A stretch of DNA of 32,027 nt. Source: Gammaproteobacteria bacterium. Lineage in GTDB: Bacteria > Pseudomonadota > Gammaproteobacteria > Pseudomonadales > Azotimanducaceae. Position 1 is the stretch's first letter; each line of letters starts with the position of its first letter. A model generated the notes under the pieces. It was not told where the DNA came from and did no database searches. It saw nothing but the letters and a program-made list of their open reading frames with translations. The stretch spans positions 1-32,027 of the forward strand of contig VXPO01000012.1 of the NCBI GenBank assembly GCA_009839505.1. Direction: 5' to 3'. Both the position numbers and the translations under genes were made by a program. Below are positions 15,287 to 24,091 of this stretch, one piece after another.

Positions 15287-18148
15287 TCATTCGAATGCGA
15301 ACGAGAACCTCAAGCCCATGGTGCGCGGCCGCTGTTCGGACACCACCGGGGTGTAGTGACCGGCGATCTGCATGACCTGGGCCGCCTCGTTGTTGAGGTT
15401 GTCGATGTAGAGTTCCGCCCCCCAGCCCTCTTTCTCGACACCTAGCGCGACGTTCATGGTCATAGCGGCGGGGTTGATGAAGCGCGTATTCCTCGGCATC
15501 AGTCCGCCCATCGAGATCGTGCCGTAGGTCCCGCCCTCGTCCTGCATGCCGAGTCCCGAGGGGGATCCGGACTGGATGAACAGGGTGTTGTTCATGAACT
15601 GGGCGCTGCCGACGATGCCCGAGACGTTCTCGCCACGGTAGGTGATGGCGCCACGGACGTAGGCGTTCGCCTGCAGACCGTCCAAGGTGAAGTCGTAGCG
15701 CGCCCGGACGTTGCCGGAGAACGCAGGCGCGAAGGGTAGTTCGCTGCCAACGGGCACGGCGATGCCGCGCAACTGGTCGTTCAACCGGGTCAACTCGGTC
15801 GTTAGGAAGCTCGCAGCGCCGGCAAGGGTCAGGTTTTCGCTCGCCGCCCACTGGAAGTCCACGTCGATGCCGCTGCTCTCGGCGTCGCCGATGTTCTCGA
15901 TGAAGAACAGGAAGGCGACGTTGGACGGGTCGAAACGGGACACCTGCAACTCGTCGATCGCCGTGCGGAAATAGGTCGCGTTCAAGCGCACCGAGTTGTC
16001 GAAGAAGTCGCCCTTCATGCCGATCTCGAAACTCGATATCTTGTCGGTGAGAGCCGTGGCCGGGACGACGTAGTCCTTATAGACGCCGGTCTGGTTGGTT
16101 GACAGCTGACCCGCGTTCCGATTCTGGGCGGCCGGGCGGTAGCCCTCGGCGTAGGTGGCAAACCAAAGCACGTTGTCGTTCGGCGTGAAGCCAATGGAAG
16201 CCTTGACAATCGTGTCGGTCTCTTTGAACGACCCGTCGGACTGCAGACCGTCGAGACTCAGGTGCCCGTTCTTGATCGCCGCGAGGGTCGCCGCGTTGCT
16301 GCCGCCGCCTCGGAACATATCGCGGGGAGATCCGTCCTCCCCGTTCGGGCTCCTGGCCTGCAGAATGATGTTGTCGTCTCCGGACTCCTTGTACCGACCC
16401 AAGGTCAGCAGTCGCTGGGTGACGTCGTTGCTGAAGTCGTTGCCGCTGCAGCGCCCGTCCGGGGTCCTCAGCGCATTGCTGCCGATTCCATACCGGCAAC
16501 CGAAGGAGAAATTGGAAGCGCCCTGCAACTGTGTCGTGAGATCGTAGTAACGCGCACTGAACGACACTGTCCATCGATCGTTCAGGTCGAACGCGACTTC
16601 GCCGAAGAACGCGACCTCCTCCTCGGTCCGGGTGAAGTCGTTGAAGAACACGGTGAACGGCGTGCGGGGCTCGGCCCCGGCGTTCGTGCCCTCAGTGGGA
16701 ATGGTGGTATTCCCAAGCAGGAACCCAGCACCCGAATTGTCGTTGGAGTAGCTGCTGATGTGTTCCGCGAAGGCGTCGTTCGTGGAGGCGTACTGGAAGT
16801 CGCCGAGGTGGTTGGTCTCGAACGAATTGGTGTAGATGCCCCCTAGCAAACGGACGCGCTTCTCGGGGTCCGTCGTGACCCGGAACTCGTTCGTGAAGCG
16901 CGAGTTCGCCGTGTCTTCGGTGTACTGCTTGGTGGGGTCGTAGCAGTTGTTCACGTCGGAGGCATCGTAGATGTTGCCGCTGCACAGGTAGTACGTGATG
17001 TAGCCGCCGCCGTTGTTGTAGTGGGTGTAGTCGATGATGCCGTCGACGTCCCGGTTGAGGCTTCCACCGGTATAGATCACGTCTAGGTTGGCGATGCGCC
17101 CCGTCAGCGTCCAGGTGGTCAGCCCAAAGCTGTCCCGGTTGTACTCCGGGGAGAACCGGGCCGACGCGTGCTCTTGATCCAGACTCGTGTCGACGACGAA
17201 CGAACCTTCTCCTTCGAGCGTCTGGTGGCTGTGTTGAACGAGGGCGTCCCAGTTGTCGTTGATGCTGTAGGCAACACCGAAGCGCCCGCCGCGGTAGGTG
17301 GCCTCGTTCCAGTCGTCCTGAATGATGGCGTCGTTGCGGGCGCTCTCGACGTTGTCGGCAGCCGCCAGCAACGGTCCGTAGCCGGCGACGTTGTTGCGGT
17401 CGACGACTTCGCCGCTCGGCGTGAAGGTGGCCGGAACGTTGTCCACCCAACCCCCTTGGTTGTCGCTGTAGACGACCACCCGGACGGCGAGCGCGTCTGT
17501 CAACGGCAGGTTGACAAAGCCGTCCGCGCCGGCGCTCTTCGCGCCGCCGTCCGTGGCTGCGTACCTGGTGTTGAATCCGGCGTCGAACTTGCCGTGTTCC
17601 GGCTTGCGGGTGATCAGACGCAGGTTGCCGGACTGGGAGCTGGCGCCGAACAGCGTGCCCTGGGGGCCGGACAATACTTCGATCCGCTCCAAGTCCGCCG
17701 CGAACACGTCCAGGTTGCGCCCGCCGAAGGAAACCGGTTGTTCGTCGACGTAGAGGGCGACGCCCGGCGCCGAGCCCTGCGCCGCCGTGATGGTGACCCC
17801 CGACTGTTCCGTGGCGCTGCCGCGGATGTAGAGTTCCCGCTTGCCCGGGCCGTTGCCGCCGCTGACGACGTTCGGCAGGTATTCCGCGTACTCGTCGAAC
17901 GTCTCGATGCCCAGTTCCCGCACCGTGTCGCCGGTCACGGCCTGGACGGAAACCGTCACGTCCTGGGCGCTCTCTTCGCGTTTGGTCGCCGTGACCACGA
18001 CGGTTTCGATCTCCGCCGCGCTCGCCGCGCCGGTACCCGCCACAGCAGCCGATATGGCTACGCTGAGCGGCGTCTTCTTCCAACTGGGTGGGCCGCCCAC
18101 GGTACGGTTGTTCATGCGCTTCCGGTCAAACTTGCTCCGCCTCCCCAT
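15287..18148 (-). CDS. TonB-dependent outer-membrane receptor
   Basis: The 953-aa protein has an extended signal peptide (about residues 1-45, ending GAASAAE), a TonB box (ETVVVTATKREE, residues 48-59), a plug domain (about 60-180, with RELYIRGS and RIEVLSGPQGTLFGASS), then a long beta-barrel ending in Phe/Glu (LRFSFAFE). It is of the large CirA/FecA-like, TonB-linked class often used by marine bacteria for oligosaccharides, osmolytes or other nutrients, not only siderophores. A strong AGGGGGG ribosome-binding site precedes ATG 18148. It is divergent from the GlxA-type regulator, so its substrate may match the adjacent demethylation genes; this is inference. Confidence 0.95.
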   Translation of the reverse strand: MGRRSKFDRKRMNNRTVGGPPSWKKTPLSVAISAAVAGTGAASAAEIETVVVTATKREESAQDVTVSVQAVTGDTVRELGIETFDEYAEYLPNVVSGGNGPGKRELYIRGSATEQSGVTITAAQGSAPGVALYVDEQPVSFGGRNLDVFAADLERIEVLSGPQGTLFGASSQSGNLRLITRKPEHGKFDAGFNTRYAATDGGAKSAGADGFVNLPLTDALAVRVVVYSDNQGGWVDNVPATFTPSGEVVDRNNVAGYGPLLAAADNVESARNDAIIQDDWNEATYRGGRFGVAYSINDNWDALVQHSHQTLEGEGSFVVDTSLDQEHASARFSPEYNRDSFGLTTWTLTGRIANLDVIYTGGSLNRDVDGIIDYTHYNNGGGYITYYLCSGNIYDASDVNNCYDPTKQYTEDTANSRFTNEFRVTTDPEKRVRLLGGIYTNSFETNHLGDFQYASTNDAFAEHISSYSNDNSGAGFLLGNTTIPTEGTNAGAEPRTPFTVFFNDFTRTEEEVAFFGEVAFDLNDRWTVSFSARYYDLTTQLQGASNFSFGCRYGIGSNALRTPDGRCSGNDFSNDVTQRLLTLGRYKESGDDNIILQARSPNGEDGSPRDMFRGGGSNAATLAAIKNGHLSLDGLQSDGSFKETDTIVKASIGFTPNDNVLWFATYAEGYRPAAQNRNAGQLSTNQTGVYKDYVVPATALTDKISSFEIGMKGDFFDNSVRLNATYFRTAIDELQVSRFDPSNVAFLFFIENIGDAESSGIDVDFQWAASENLTLAGAASFLTTELTRLNDQLRGIAVPVGSELPFAPAFSGNVRARYDFTLDGLQANAYVRGAITYRGENVSGIVGSAQFMNNTLFIQSGSPSGLGMQDEGGTYGTISMGGLMPRNTRFINPAAMTMNVALGVEKEGWGAELYIDNLNNEAAQVMQIAGHYTPVVSEQRPRTMGLRFSFAFE

Positions 18149-18162
18149 GGCGTGCCCCCCTT

Positions 18163-18209
18163 ATTGCTCGATTGCTCGATTGCTCGGTTTTGTTCGGTTT
18201 GTTCGGTCG
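18163..18209 (-). repeat. 8- to 10-bp tandem repeats in the TonB receptor leader
   Basis: On the plus strand ATTGCTCG occurs three times without gaps (18163-18170, 18171-18178, 18179-18186), followed by related TTGTTCGG units. On the coding (minus) strand the run reads CCGAACAAA-type then CGAGCAAT-type units and ends 2 nt before AGGGGGG, the ribosome-binding site. Slippage here would change leader length only, not the reading frame, so it could tune expression. Confidence 0.75.
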
Positions 18210-18325
18210 AGTCCTTTCCGACGATGTTGAGTCGCGCTTCTACAGCGCGTGGTGGAAAGCAGACCCCTGTCCGTCTAGTACTGCGCTCGTGGTCCGCTTC
18301 TTGGTTCATCGCGGCGAGTCGTCCG

Positions 18326-18367
18326 ACAAGCACACATGCTTGTAGCACTACCTTAATGCCAATGCAA
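18326..18367 (-). promoter_or_regulatory. Candidate sigma-70 promoter and operator for the TonB receptor
   Basis: On the minus strand, TTGCAT (18367-18362) and TACAAG (18344-18339) are separated by 17 bp, an acceptable -35/-10 pair. A palindrome with 7-bp arms, ACAAGCA (18326-18332) and TGCTTGT (18337-18343), overlaps the -10 element, the position expected for a repressor. This was found by eye and has no experimental support. Confidence 0.4.
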
Positions 18368-18761
18368 CGGTCGCTCGGCGTGCCGTCGGTGGTGCGCTGG
18401 GGCGCGAACCCCACCCTCGTTCGTTTCGTGGGCGAATCGGCGCAGACTCCACCGCCGCCCGGGTGTCGCCTTTTGACTATTGGACGTCGCCTCTGCAACG
18501 GGCGCGCAACACCCCTCGACGGAGCAGCCTGGCGGGAGCACGCGCGCCGCCCTGCACAGCAGCGAATTTTCTCCGGGACCGAGTGTCTACTCCAACGGAC
18601 CGTCGCCGCGCGCGGTCGAGAACGCACCCGCAGGCGGTGCAACGCAAGATGGCGCACAGGAGTAGGATTGAGCGCGGCGTTCTTCGAGTGACAAGGAGAG
18701 ACGGCGGACCACCGCAACCGCAACGCAGTACCGACGGCAGCCCGCCCCACCCACGCACACC

Positions 18762-19763
18762 GTGAACACCGTGCCCTCGGACCAGGCCAGCCGCGACACT
18801 TCGGACGCGCCGCGGACCACGCACCTCGCGTTCGTGATGGTGCCCGACTACACCCTGGTCACCTTGTCGAACGCCATCGCAGTCCTGCGTATGGCCAACC
18901 GGCTTACCGAGCGTCCCCTGTACCGGTGGTCGTGCACGACGCTCGACGGGGCGCCCGTATCTTCAAGCGCGGGGCTACGGATCATTCCGGACGGCGATGT
19001 CCGAACCCTCGAGGCCGTGGACATCCTGTTCGTCTGCGGCGGCTACCACCCGGAGCGACAGAGCAGCCGGGCCTTGATGGACACGCTGCGCCGATTCGCG
19101 GCGCGCAAGGTCCCGTTGGGTGCGCTGTGCACGGGGACGCACTTCCTGGCGGCCGCGGGTTTGCTCGACGGCTACCGCTGCGCGATTCACTGGGAGAACC
19201 TCTCGAGCCTGCAGGAGCAGTTTCCCAAGGTCCAGGTGTCGTCGAGGCTGTTCGTGATCGACGGCGACCGCTATACGTGCTCGGGGGGCATCAGTTCGAT
19301 CGATCTCATGCTCAACCTTGTCGCGGATGCCCACGGTCAGCGCTTGGCGAGTGACATCTCGGAACAGTTCATCGTCGATCGGATCCGCACCGAAGAAGAC
19401 GCTCAACGGACACCCCTGCACTACCTGATCGGGGCGGGCCAGAACCAGACCCTGGTGGAAGCCGTGACCTTGATGGAGGCCAATATCGAAGAACCCCTCG
19501 GCCTCGGCGAACTCGCCAGCTACGTGGGCGTCTCGCGGCGGCAGCTCGAGCGGCTCTTCCACCAACACTTGGGATGCACACCGTCCCGCTACTACCTCGA
19601 TCTCAGACTGCATCGCGGGCGCATGCTGCTGCTGCAGACGGGCTTGAAGATCGCCGACGTGGCATCGCGGTGCGGCTTTTCCAGCGCGGCGCGTTTCGGC
19701 AAGTCCTACGTCGAAAAATACGGCAAGCGACCGCGCGAGGAACGTACCCCGGCGGCCTCCTGA
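18762..19763 (+). CDS. GlxA-type AraC-family regulator (GbdR-like)
   Basis: The 333-aa protein joins an N-terminal DJ-1/PfpI-like domain (residues 20-190; nucleophile-elbow Cys123 in GALCTGTHFLAAAG) to a C-terminal AraC DNA-binding domain (about 230-325, with ELASYVGVSRRQLERLF and IADVASRCGFSSAARFGKSY). This architecture is shared by GbdR, CdhR and related activators of glycine betaine, carnitine and dimethylglycine catabolism in Pseudomonas. Just downstream are folate-linked demethylation genes, so it probably activates them and perhaps the divergent TonB receptor. The GTG start has no strong ribosome-binding site; another GTG lies 9 nt further in. The ligand is unknown. Confidence 0.9.
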   Translation: MNTVPSDQASRDTSDAPRTTHLAFVMVPDYTLVTLSNAIAVLRMANRLTERPLYRWSCTTLDGAPVSSSAGLRIIPDGDVRTLEAVDILFVCGGYHPERQSSRALMDTLRRFAARKVPLGALCTGTHFLAAAGLLDGYRCAIHWENLSSLQEQFPKVQVSSRLFVIDGDRYTCSGGISSIDLMLNLVADAHGQRLASDISEQFIVDRIRTEEDAQRTPLHYLIGAGQNQTLVEAVTLMEANIEEPLGLGELASYVGVSRRQLERLFHQHLGCTPSRYYLDLRLHRGRMLLLQTGLKIADVASRCGFSSAARFGKSYVEKYGKRPREERTPAAS

Positions 19764-19904
19764 GAGCGCCGTTTTCTCGCTGTCGCTTTGCGACTAATCG
19801 AGGTCGCCTTAGGCAGCCGCCAAAAAGGGCTCTTCGGGCGCAAGCTCCGCGCAGCGTGAAACCGTCCGCGACCGAGACGGCAATCGCGTCGAGAGGGCAA
19901 TGCG

Positions 19905-21242
19905 ATGACAAGCGAAAGCAACGAGCGTCAGTACTCGGACGCACGGCAGTGCGTGACCGTCGACCAATCCGACAGACACGTGCCCATCAACCTGCGACAG
20001 TCCGGACCGACGCCGGTCGGCTTGCTCATCTCGACCCGTGTGCGCAAGTCGCCGTTCTGGCACCTGTCCATGGAAGCGGGATGCTGGCGGGCCACCGTCT
20101 ACAACCGCGTCTACCACCCCCGCGGCTACGTGCGTCCGGAAGACGGCGGCGCGATGGTGGAATACGACGCGCTGGTCAACCACGTCACGCTGTGGAACGT
20201 CGCGGTGGAACGACAGATCCAGGTAAAGGGCCCCGACGCGGAAGCCTTCGTCAACCACGTCATCACCCGCAGCGCATCGCTCATCAAGCCCATGCACGCC
20301 AAGTACGTGATCCTGTGCAACGAGGACGGCGGCGTGCTGAACGATCCCGTGCTGCTCCGCCCCGCCGAGGACGAGTTCTGGTTCTCGCTCGCCGACAGCG
20401 ACCTCGAACTGTGGCTGCGCGGGGTGAATCAGGGATTGCGCTGCAACGTCTCCATCGCCGAGATCGACGTGGCACCGGTGCAGATCCAGGGTCCCAAATC
20501 CGAAGCGTTGATGGTGGACCTGTTCGGCGAGCAGGTTCGCGACATTCCCTACTACGGCTTGATGGAGGGCCAGGTGAACGGCCGCGACGTCGTCATCTCG
20601 CAGACGGGGTTCACCGGCGAGAAGGGCTACGAGATCTACCTGCGCGACGCCACGCTCTACGCGGAGGATCTCTGGTACGGCGTACTCGAAGCAGGCGAGC
20701 GGCACCAACTCATGGTTACCGCTCCGGCACACCATCGCAGGATCGCCGCCGGCATTCTCTCCTGGGGCCAGGACCTGGATCAGGAGACCTTGCCGTTCCA
20801 ATGCAACCTCGGCTACCAAGTACCGCGCCGGAAGCGTTCGGACTACGTGGGCAAACGGGCTCTCGAGGCCGCTCGGGACGCAATCGAAGCTGGCAATCCA
20901 CCGTTCAACAACGTGCTCGTCGGCATGGTCTTCGGCGGGCGACCGGTGACCGACTACGCCAACGACTTCTGGCTCATCAGCGGCGCCGACGGCGGCGAGC
21001 CGGTGGGCTACGTCACCTCGCCCTGGCATTCGCCGGAACTGGAAACCAACATCGCGCTCGGCTACGTGCCCTGGGAGATGCGCGGCATCGGCACGCCACT
21101 GCGGGTGCACGTACCCGACGAATACGCCGAGCACGCCGGCGAGCCGGTGGACGCCGAGGTGGTGGACGTGCCGTTTCGCGAGTCGGTCAACCCGAACGTG
21201 CGCGAGACGGCCCGGAGCAGGGGCCGGGACAGCGTCGACTAG
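19905..21242 (+). CDS. GcvT/DmdA-like tetrahydrofolate-dependent demethylase
   Basis: This family of folate enzymes transfers a methyl or aminomethyl group to tetrahydrofolate. The 445-aa protein resembles the DmdA branch: STRVRKSPF near residue 43, VTLWNVAVERQIQVKGPDA (about 94-112), NDPVLLRPAEDEFWFSLADSD and GPKSEALMVDLFG, then GEKGYEIYLRD. DmdA removes a methyl group from dimethylsulfoniopropionate, but relatives act on other methylated compounds, so the substrate is not settled. An unusual N-terminal extension of about 40 residues precedes the domain. GAGAGGG lies 7 nt before the ATG. The next genes would oxidise the resulting methyl-THF. Confidence 0.88.
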   Translation: MTSESNERQYSDARQCVTVDQSDRHVPINLRQSGPTPVGLLISTRVRKSPFWHLSMEAGCWRATVYNRVYHPRGYVRPEDGGAMVEYDALVNHVTLWNVAVERQIQVKGPDAEAFVNHVITRSASLIKPMHAKYVILCNEDGGVLNDPVLLRPAEDEFWFSLADSDLELWLRGVNQGLRCNVSIAEIDVAPVQIQGPKSEALMVDLFGEQVRDIPYYGLMEGQVNGRDVVISQTGFTGEKGYEIYLRDATLYAEDLWYGVLEAGERHQLMVTAPAHHRRIAAGILSWGQDLDQETLPFQCNLGYQVPRRKRSDYVGKRALEAARDAIEAGNPPFNNVLVGMVFGGRPVTDYANDFWLISGADGGEPVGYVTSPWHSPELETNIALGYVPWEMRGIGTPLRVHVPDEYAEHAGEPVDAEVVDVPFRESVNPNVRETARSRGRDSVD

Positions 21243-21284
21243 ACTCCTTGAACGCCTTGGACAGGACAGGTTGCAAATGGGCAA

Positions 21285-22304
21285 GTGCTTGATTCTGCTC
21301 CTCGACGGCTCACGTACTCGCGAGACGCGCTCGCGGACCCGCGAGACGCGCTAGTGTCGGTTCTGCCCCACAGCGTTCCCGCGTCCGGCCTCCCCGTCGG
21401 CACCATCGAACGCGAACTCGCCTGCGGGGCGACCGTGGAGTTGGCCCCGCGGCAGATCGAGTCCGCCGGATGTCTCACCGACCATCTACCCGCCGGAACG
21501 TCGGTCTACGTACCGTTCACGCCCGGGGCCACGCGGCACGATACGGTCGCAGCCTGTCAGCGACTGCGTGACCAAGGCATGCACGCCGTACCGCATCTTG
21601 CCGCCCGCTCGCTGGCGGGACCCGCCGAGTTGGACGATTGGCTCGGCGCGCTCGCCGATGTCGGCGTCGCCGGCGTGATGCTGGTGGCAGGAGACCGCAG
21701 GCGACCCGCCGGACCGTACCGTGACACCCTGGACGTCCTCGAGTCGGGCAAGCTGGAAGAGCACGGTATCGATCGCCTGGGTGTCACCGCCTATCCCGAG
21801 GGACACCCCGTGGCCACGACCGCCGACCTCGAAGCCGCCTTCGCGCACAAGGCCGCCTACGCCGCGGCCACCGGGGCCAGGATGTGGATCGTCACCCAGT
21901 TCGTATTCGATCCTCGGCCCGCGATCGCCCTGCTCGCTCGCCTTCGCTCACAGGGTTGCACGCTTCCCGTGCGCATCGGCGTGGCCGGACCGGCGCGGCC
22001 CCGCACACTCCTGGAGTTCGCCGTGAGGTGTGGCGTCGGGACGTCCGTGAAGATGCTGAGGCGCCAGCCGAGTGTGACCCGGTTGCTGAACAACTGGACT
22101 CCAGACGGTCTGCTTTCGGCCCTGGCCCGACATCGCGCCGACTCGGTCGAGACGTCCCTTGCGGGCATCCATGTGTTCACCTTCGGGGGACTGGCGAAGA
22201 CCTCAGGTTGGCTGCAGGGCCGCCGCGGGACACAAGCCGAGCCGGCTGCGGCCGACACCGCCGACGTCGTCGACTTCCCCACCGCCGACCGCGCATCCAG
22301 GTGA
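21285..22304 (+). CDS. Methylenetetrahydrofolate reductase-like protein
   Basis: The 339-aa protein belongs to the MTHFR superfamily (TIM barrel). The catalytic-type Glu lies in ATVELAPRQIE and the flavin/folate Asp in VAGDRRRPAG. GVTAYPEGHP and WIVTQFVFD match the version found beside GcvT-like demethylases. Acting in the oxidising direction, it would turn methyl-THF from the upstream enzyme into methylene-THF. The start is uncertain: GTG 21285 has only a distant AGGACAGG, while GTG 21354 would drop 23 residues encoded partly by a direct repeat (CGCGAGACGCGCT at 21319-21331 and 21340-21352). The family lacks a settled gene symbol here. Confidence 0.83.
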   Translation: MLDSAPRRLTYSRDALADPRDALVSVLPHSVPASGLPVGTIERELACGATVELAPRQIESAGCLTDHLPAGTSVYVPFTPGATRHDTVAACQRLRDQGMHAVPHLAARSLAGPAELDDWLGALADVGVAGVMLVAGDRRRPAGPYRDTLDVLESGKLEEHGIDRLGVTAYPEGHPVATTADLEAAFAHKAAYAAATGARMWIVTQFVFDPRPAIALLARLRSQGCTLPVRIGVAGPARPRTLLEFAVRCGVGTSVKMLRRQPSVTRLLNNWTPDGLLSALARHRADSVETSLAGIHVFTFGGLAKTSGWLQGRRGTQAEPAAADTADVVDFPTADRASR

Positions 22305-22427
22305 CCCGCCGGCACGGCGTTCACCGCGCGGTGGCGGGTTCGAACGTATATGCTGCGCACCGCTCAACGAGCGGGAACCGAGAATGATTCACCACCAAGG
22401 GCCGACGACCGTGTCGAGGAACGAGCC

Positions 22428-24074
22428 GTGAGCGGTCACCCGGACGACAACCTTCGGCCAATCCTTCCGCTCGTCGAAGAGCGGTTCGGCATCGCCGCCG
22501 ACGCACTGACGCCCTACGGACACTACAAGGCGAAAGTCGTACCGGATGCGCTTCCTGCCCCGAGCGGCGAACCGGGCAAGCTGGTACTGGTGACCGCCAT
22601 CTCGCCGACACCGGCCGGCGAGGGCAAGACCACCACCAGCATCGGCCTTGGCGACGGGCTGAATCGGCTGGGCACACGGGCCACGGTGTGCCTGCGCGAA
22701 CCCTCGCTGGGGCCGTGCTTCGGAATGAAGGGCGGCGCCACCGGCGGCGGTCGCGCCCAAGTGGCCCCGGCGACGGACATCAACCTGCATTTCAACGGCG
22801 ACCTGCATGCCGTCTCGGCCGCGAACAACCTGCTCGCGGCGATGCTGGACAGCCACCTCTACTGGAAGAACCCGCTCGGCATCGACATCGACACGATCAC
22901 CTGGCGGCGGGCTGTCGATCTCAACGACCGGGCTCTACGCGAGATGGACCTGACGCTGGGACGTGGCGCACACCGCATAAGCGGCTTCGACATCACCGCC
23001 GCTTCCGAGGTCATGGCGGTTCTCTGTCTCGCCACGGACCGCACGGATCTGCAACGGCGCCTAGGCGACATCGTCGTCGCGTGCAATGCCGGCGGCGTCC
23101 CGGTGACCGCCCGGGACCTGGGGGTCGACGGCGCGATGACCGCGCTGTTAACCGATGCCGTCGACCCGAACCTGGTGCAGACCCTGGAGGGCAACCCCGT
23201 GCTCATCCACGGCGGACCGTTCGCCAACATCGCCCACGGCTGCAACTCCGTGATCGCAACGCGCGCCGGCCTGCAACTGTCCGACGTCGTGGTGACCGAG
23301 GCCGGCTTCGGCGCCGACCTCGGTGCCGAGAAGTTCCTTGACATCAAGTGTCGGCAATCGGGCTTGAGACCCGATGCGGTGGTCCTCGTGTGCACGGTAC
23401 GCGCGCTCAAGATGCACGGTGGCGTCGACCAGGCCGACCTGGCCGAGCCCGACCCGTCGGCCGTTCGCGCCGGGGCGCCGAATCTCGCCCGCCACATCGC
23501 CAACCTGCAACGATACGGGCTCACGCCGGTGGTGGCGGTGAACCGGTTCGCGACCGATACCGACGAGGAAACGGCCGCCGTCGAAGCCGTGGCCGAGGCC
23601 CATGGTGCCACCGCCGTCGCCGCCACCCACTTCGCCGACGGAGGAGCCGGCGCCGCCGACCTTGCCCGCGCGGTGTTGAAACGTCTCGAGGAGCCGGTGG
23701 AGGTCGAACTGCTCTACCCGGACGAAATGGGACTCGCGGAGAAGATCGAGACCGTGGCCACGTGCATCTATGGCGCCCGGGGAGTCGAAATCGAGCCTGC
23801 GGCGGCTCGGCAACTCGAAGAGTTCGAAGCCCAAGGCTACGGCAACCTGCCCGTTTGCATCGCCAAGACCCAGTACAGCTTCTCCGCCGATCCCAAGGCG
23901 CTCGGTGCACCGGACGGCCATGTCCTTCCGGTACGCGAAGTGCGCCTGAGTGCCGGTGCCGGCTTCGTGGTGGTGATCACCGGCGCGATCATGACCATGC
24001 CCGGCCTGCCCCGCCGTCCTGCCGCCCTGGATATCGGGGTTGACGGGTTCGGCCAGGTCGTGGGGCTTAGCTGA
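22428..24074 (+). CDS. fhs: Formate-tetrahydrofolate ligase
   Basis: This enzyme interconverts formate, ATP and THF with formyl-THF; run in reverse it releases formate and makes ATP from C1 units. The 548-aa protein has the P-loop-like [14 protein letters not shown] (about residues 61-74), the [20 protein letters not shown] segment and [13 protein letters not shown], all diagnostic. GTG 22428 is chosen because GAGGA lies about 9 nt upstream and the N-terminus [20 protein letters not shown] fits the family; the frame stays open further upstream to 22350. It completes the demethylation-to-formate route; folD is not in the window. Confidence 0.96.
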   Translation: MSGHPDDNLRPILPLVEERFGIAADALTPYGHYKAKVVPDALPAPSGEPGKLVLVTAISPTPAGEGKTTTSIGLGDGLNRLGTRATVCLREPSLGPCFGMKGGATGGGRAQVAPATDINLHFNGDLHAVSAANNLLAAMLDSHLYWKNPLGIDIDTITWRRAVDLNDRALREMDLTLGRGAHRISGFDITAASEVMAVLCLATDRTDLQRRLGDIVVACNAGGVPVTARDLGVDGAMTALLTDAVDPNLVQTLEGNPVLIHGGPFANIAHGCNSVIATRAGLQLSDVVVTEAGFGADLGAEKFLDIKCRQSGLRPDAVVLVCTVRALKMHGGVDQADLAEPDPSAVRAGAPNLARHIANLQRYGLTPVVAVNRFATDTDEETAAVEAVAEAHGATAVAATHFADGGAGAADLARAVLKRLEEPVEVELLYPDEMGLAEKIETVATCIYGARGVEIEPAAARQLEEFEAQGYGNLPVCIAKTQYSFSADPKALGAPDGHVLPVREVRLSAGAGFVVVITGAIMTMPGLPRRPAALDIGVDGFGQVVGLS

Positions 24075-24091
24075 AGTGCGATGACCCGGCT

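Larger units (their letters stand above)
18149..18761. other. 613-bp divergent control region (TonB receptor / GlxA regulator)
   Basis: No gene is supported here; the long minus-strand frames are shadows without a ribosome-binding site or family match. It contains, from left to right, the 8-bp tandem repeats next to the receptor RBS, a minus-strand promoter candidate with a palindrome near 18326-18367, and a plain GC-rich stretch leading to the regulator's GTG start. The leader of the receptor would be about 185 nt long. Confidence 0.6.

Noticed and set aside
19764-19904. Glycine or folate riboswitch before the GcvT-like gene
   Set aside because: I looked for the conserved glycine aptamer core and did not find it; only a weak 5-bp hairpin (19782-19794) is present.
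19905-21242. Confident naming as DMSP demethylase DmdA
   Set aside because: The similarity is to the broad DmdA-like branch, and an N-terminal extension is present; the substrate needs phylogeny or assay.
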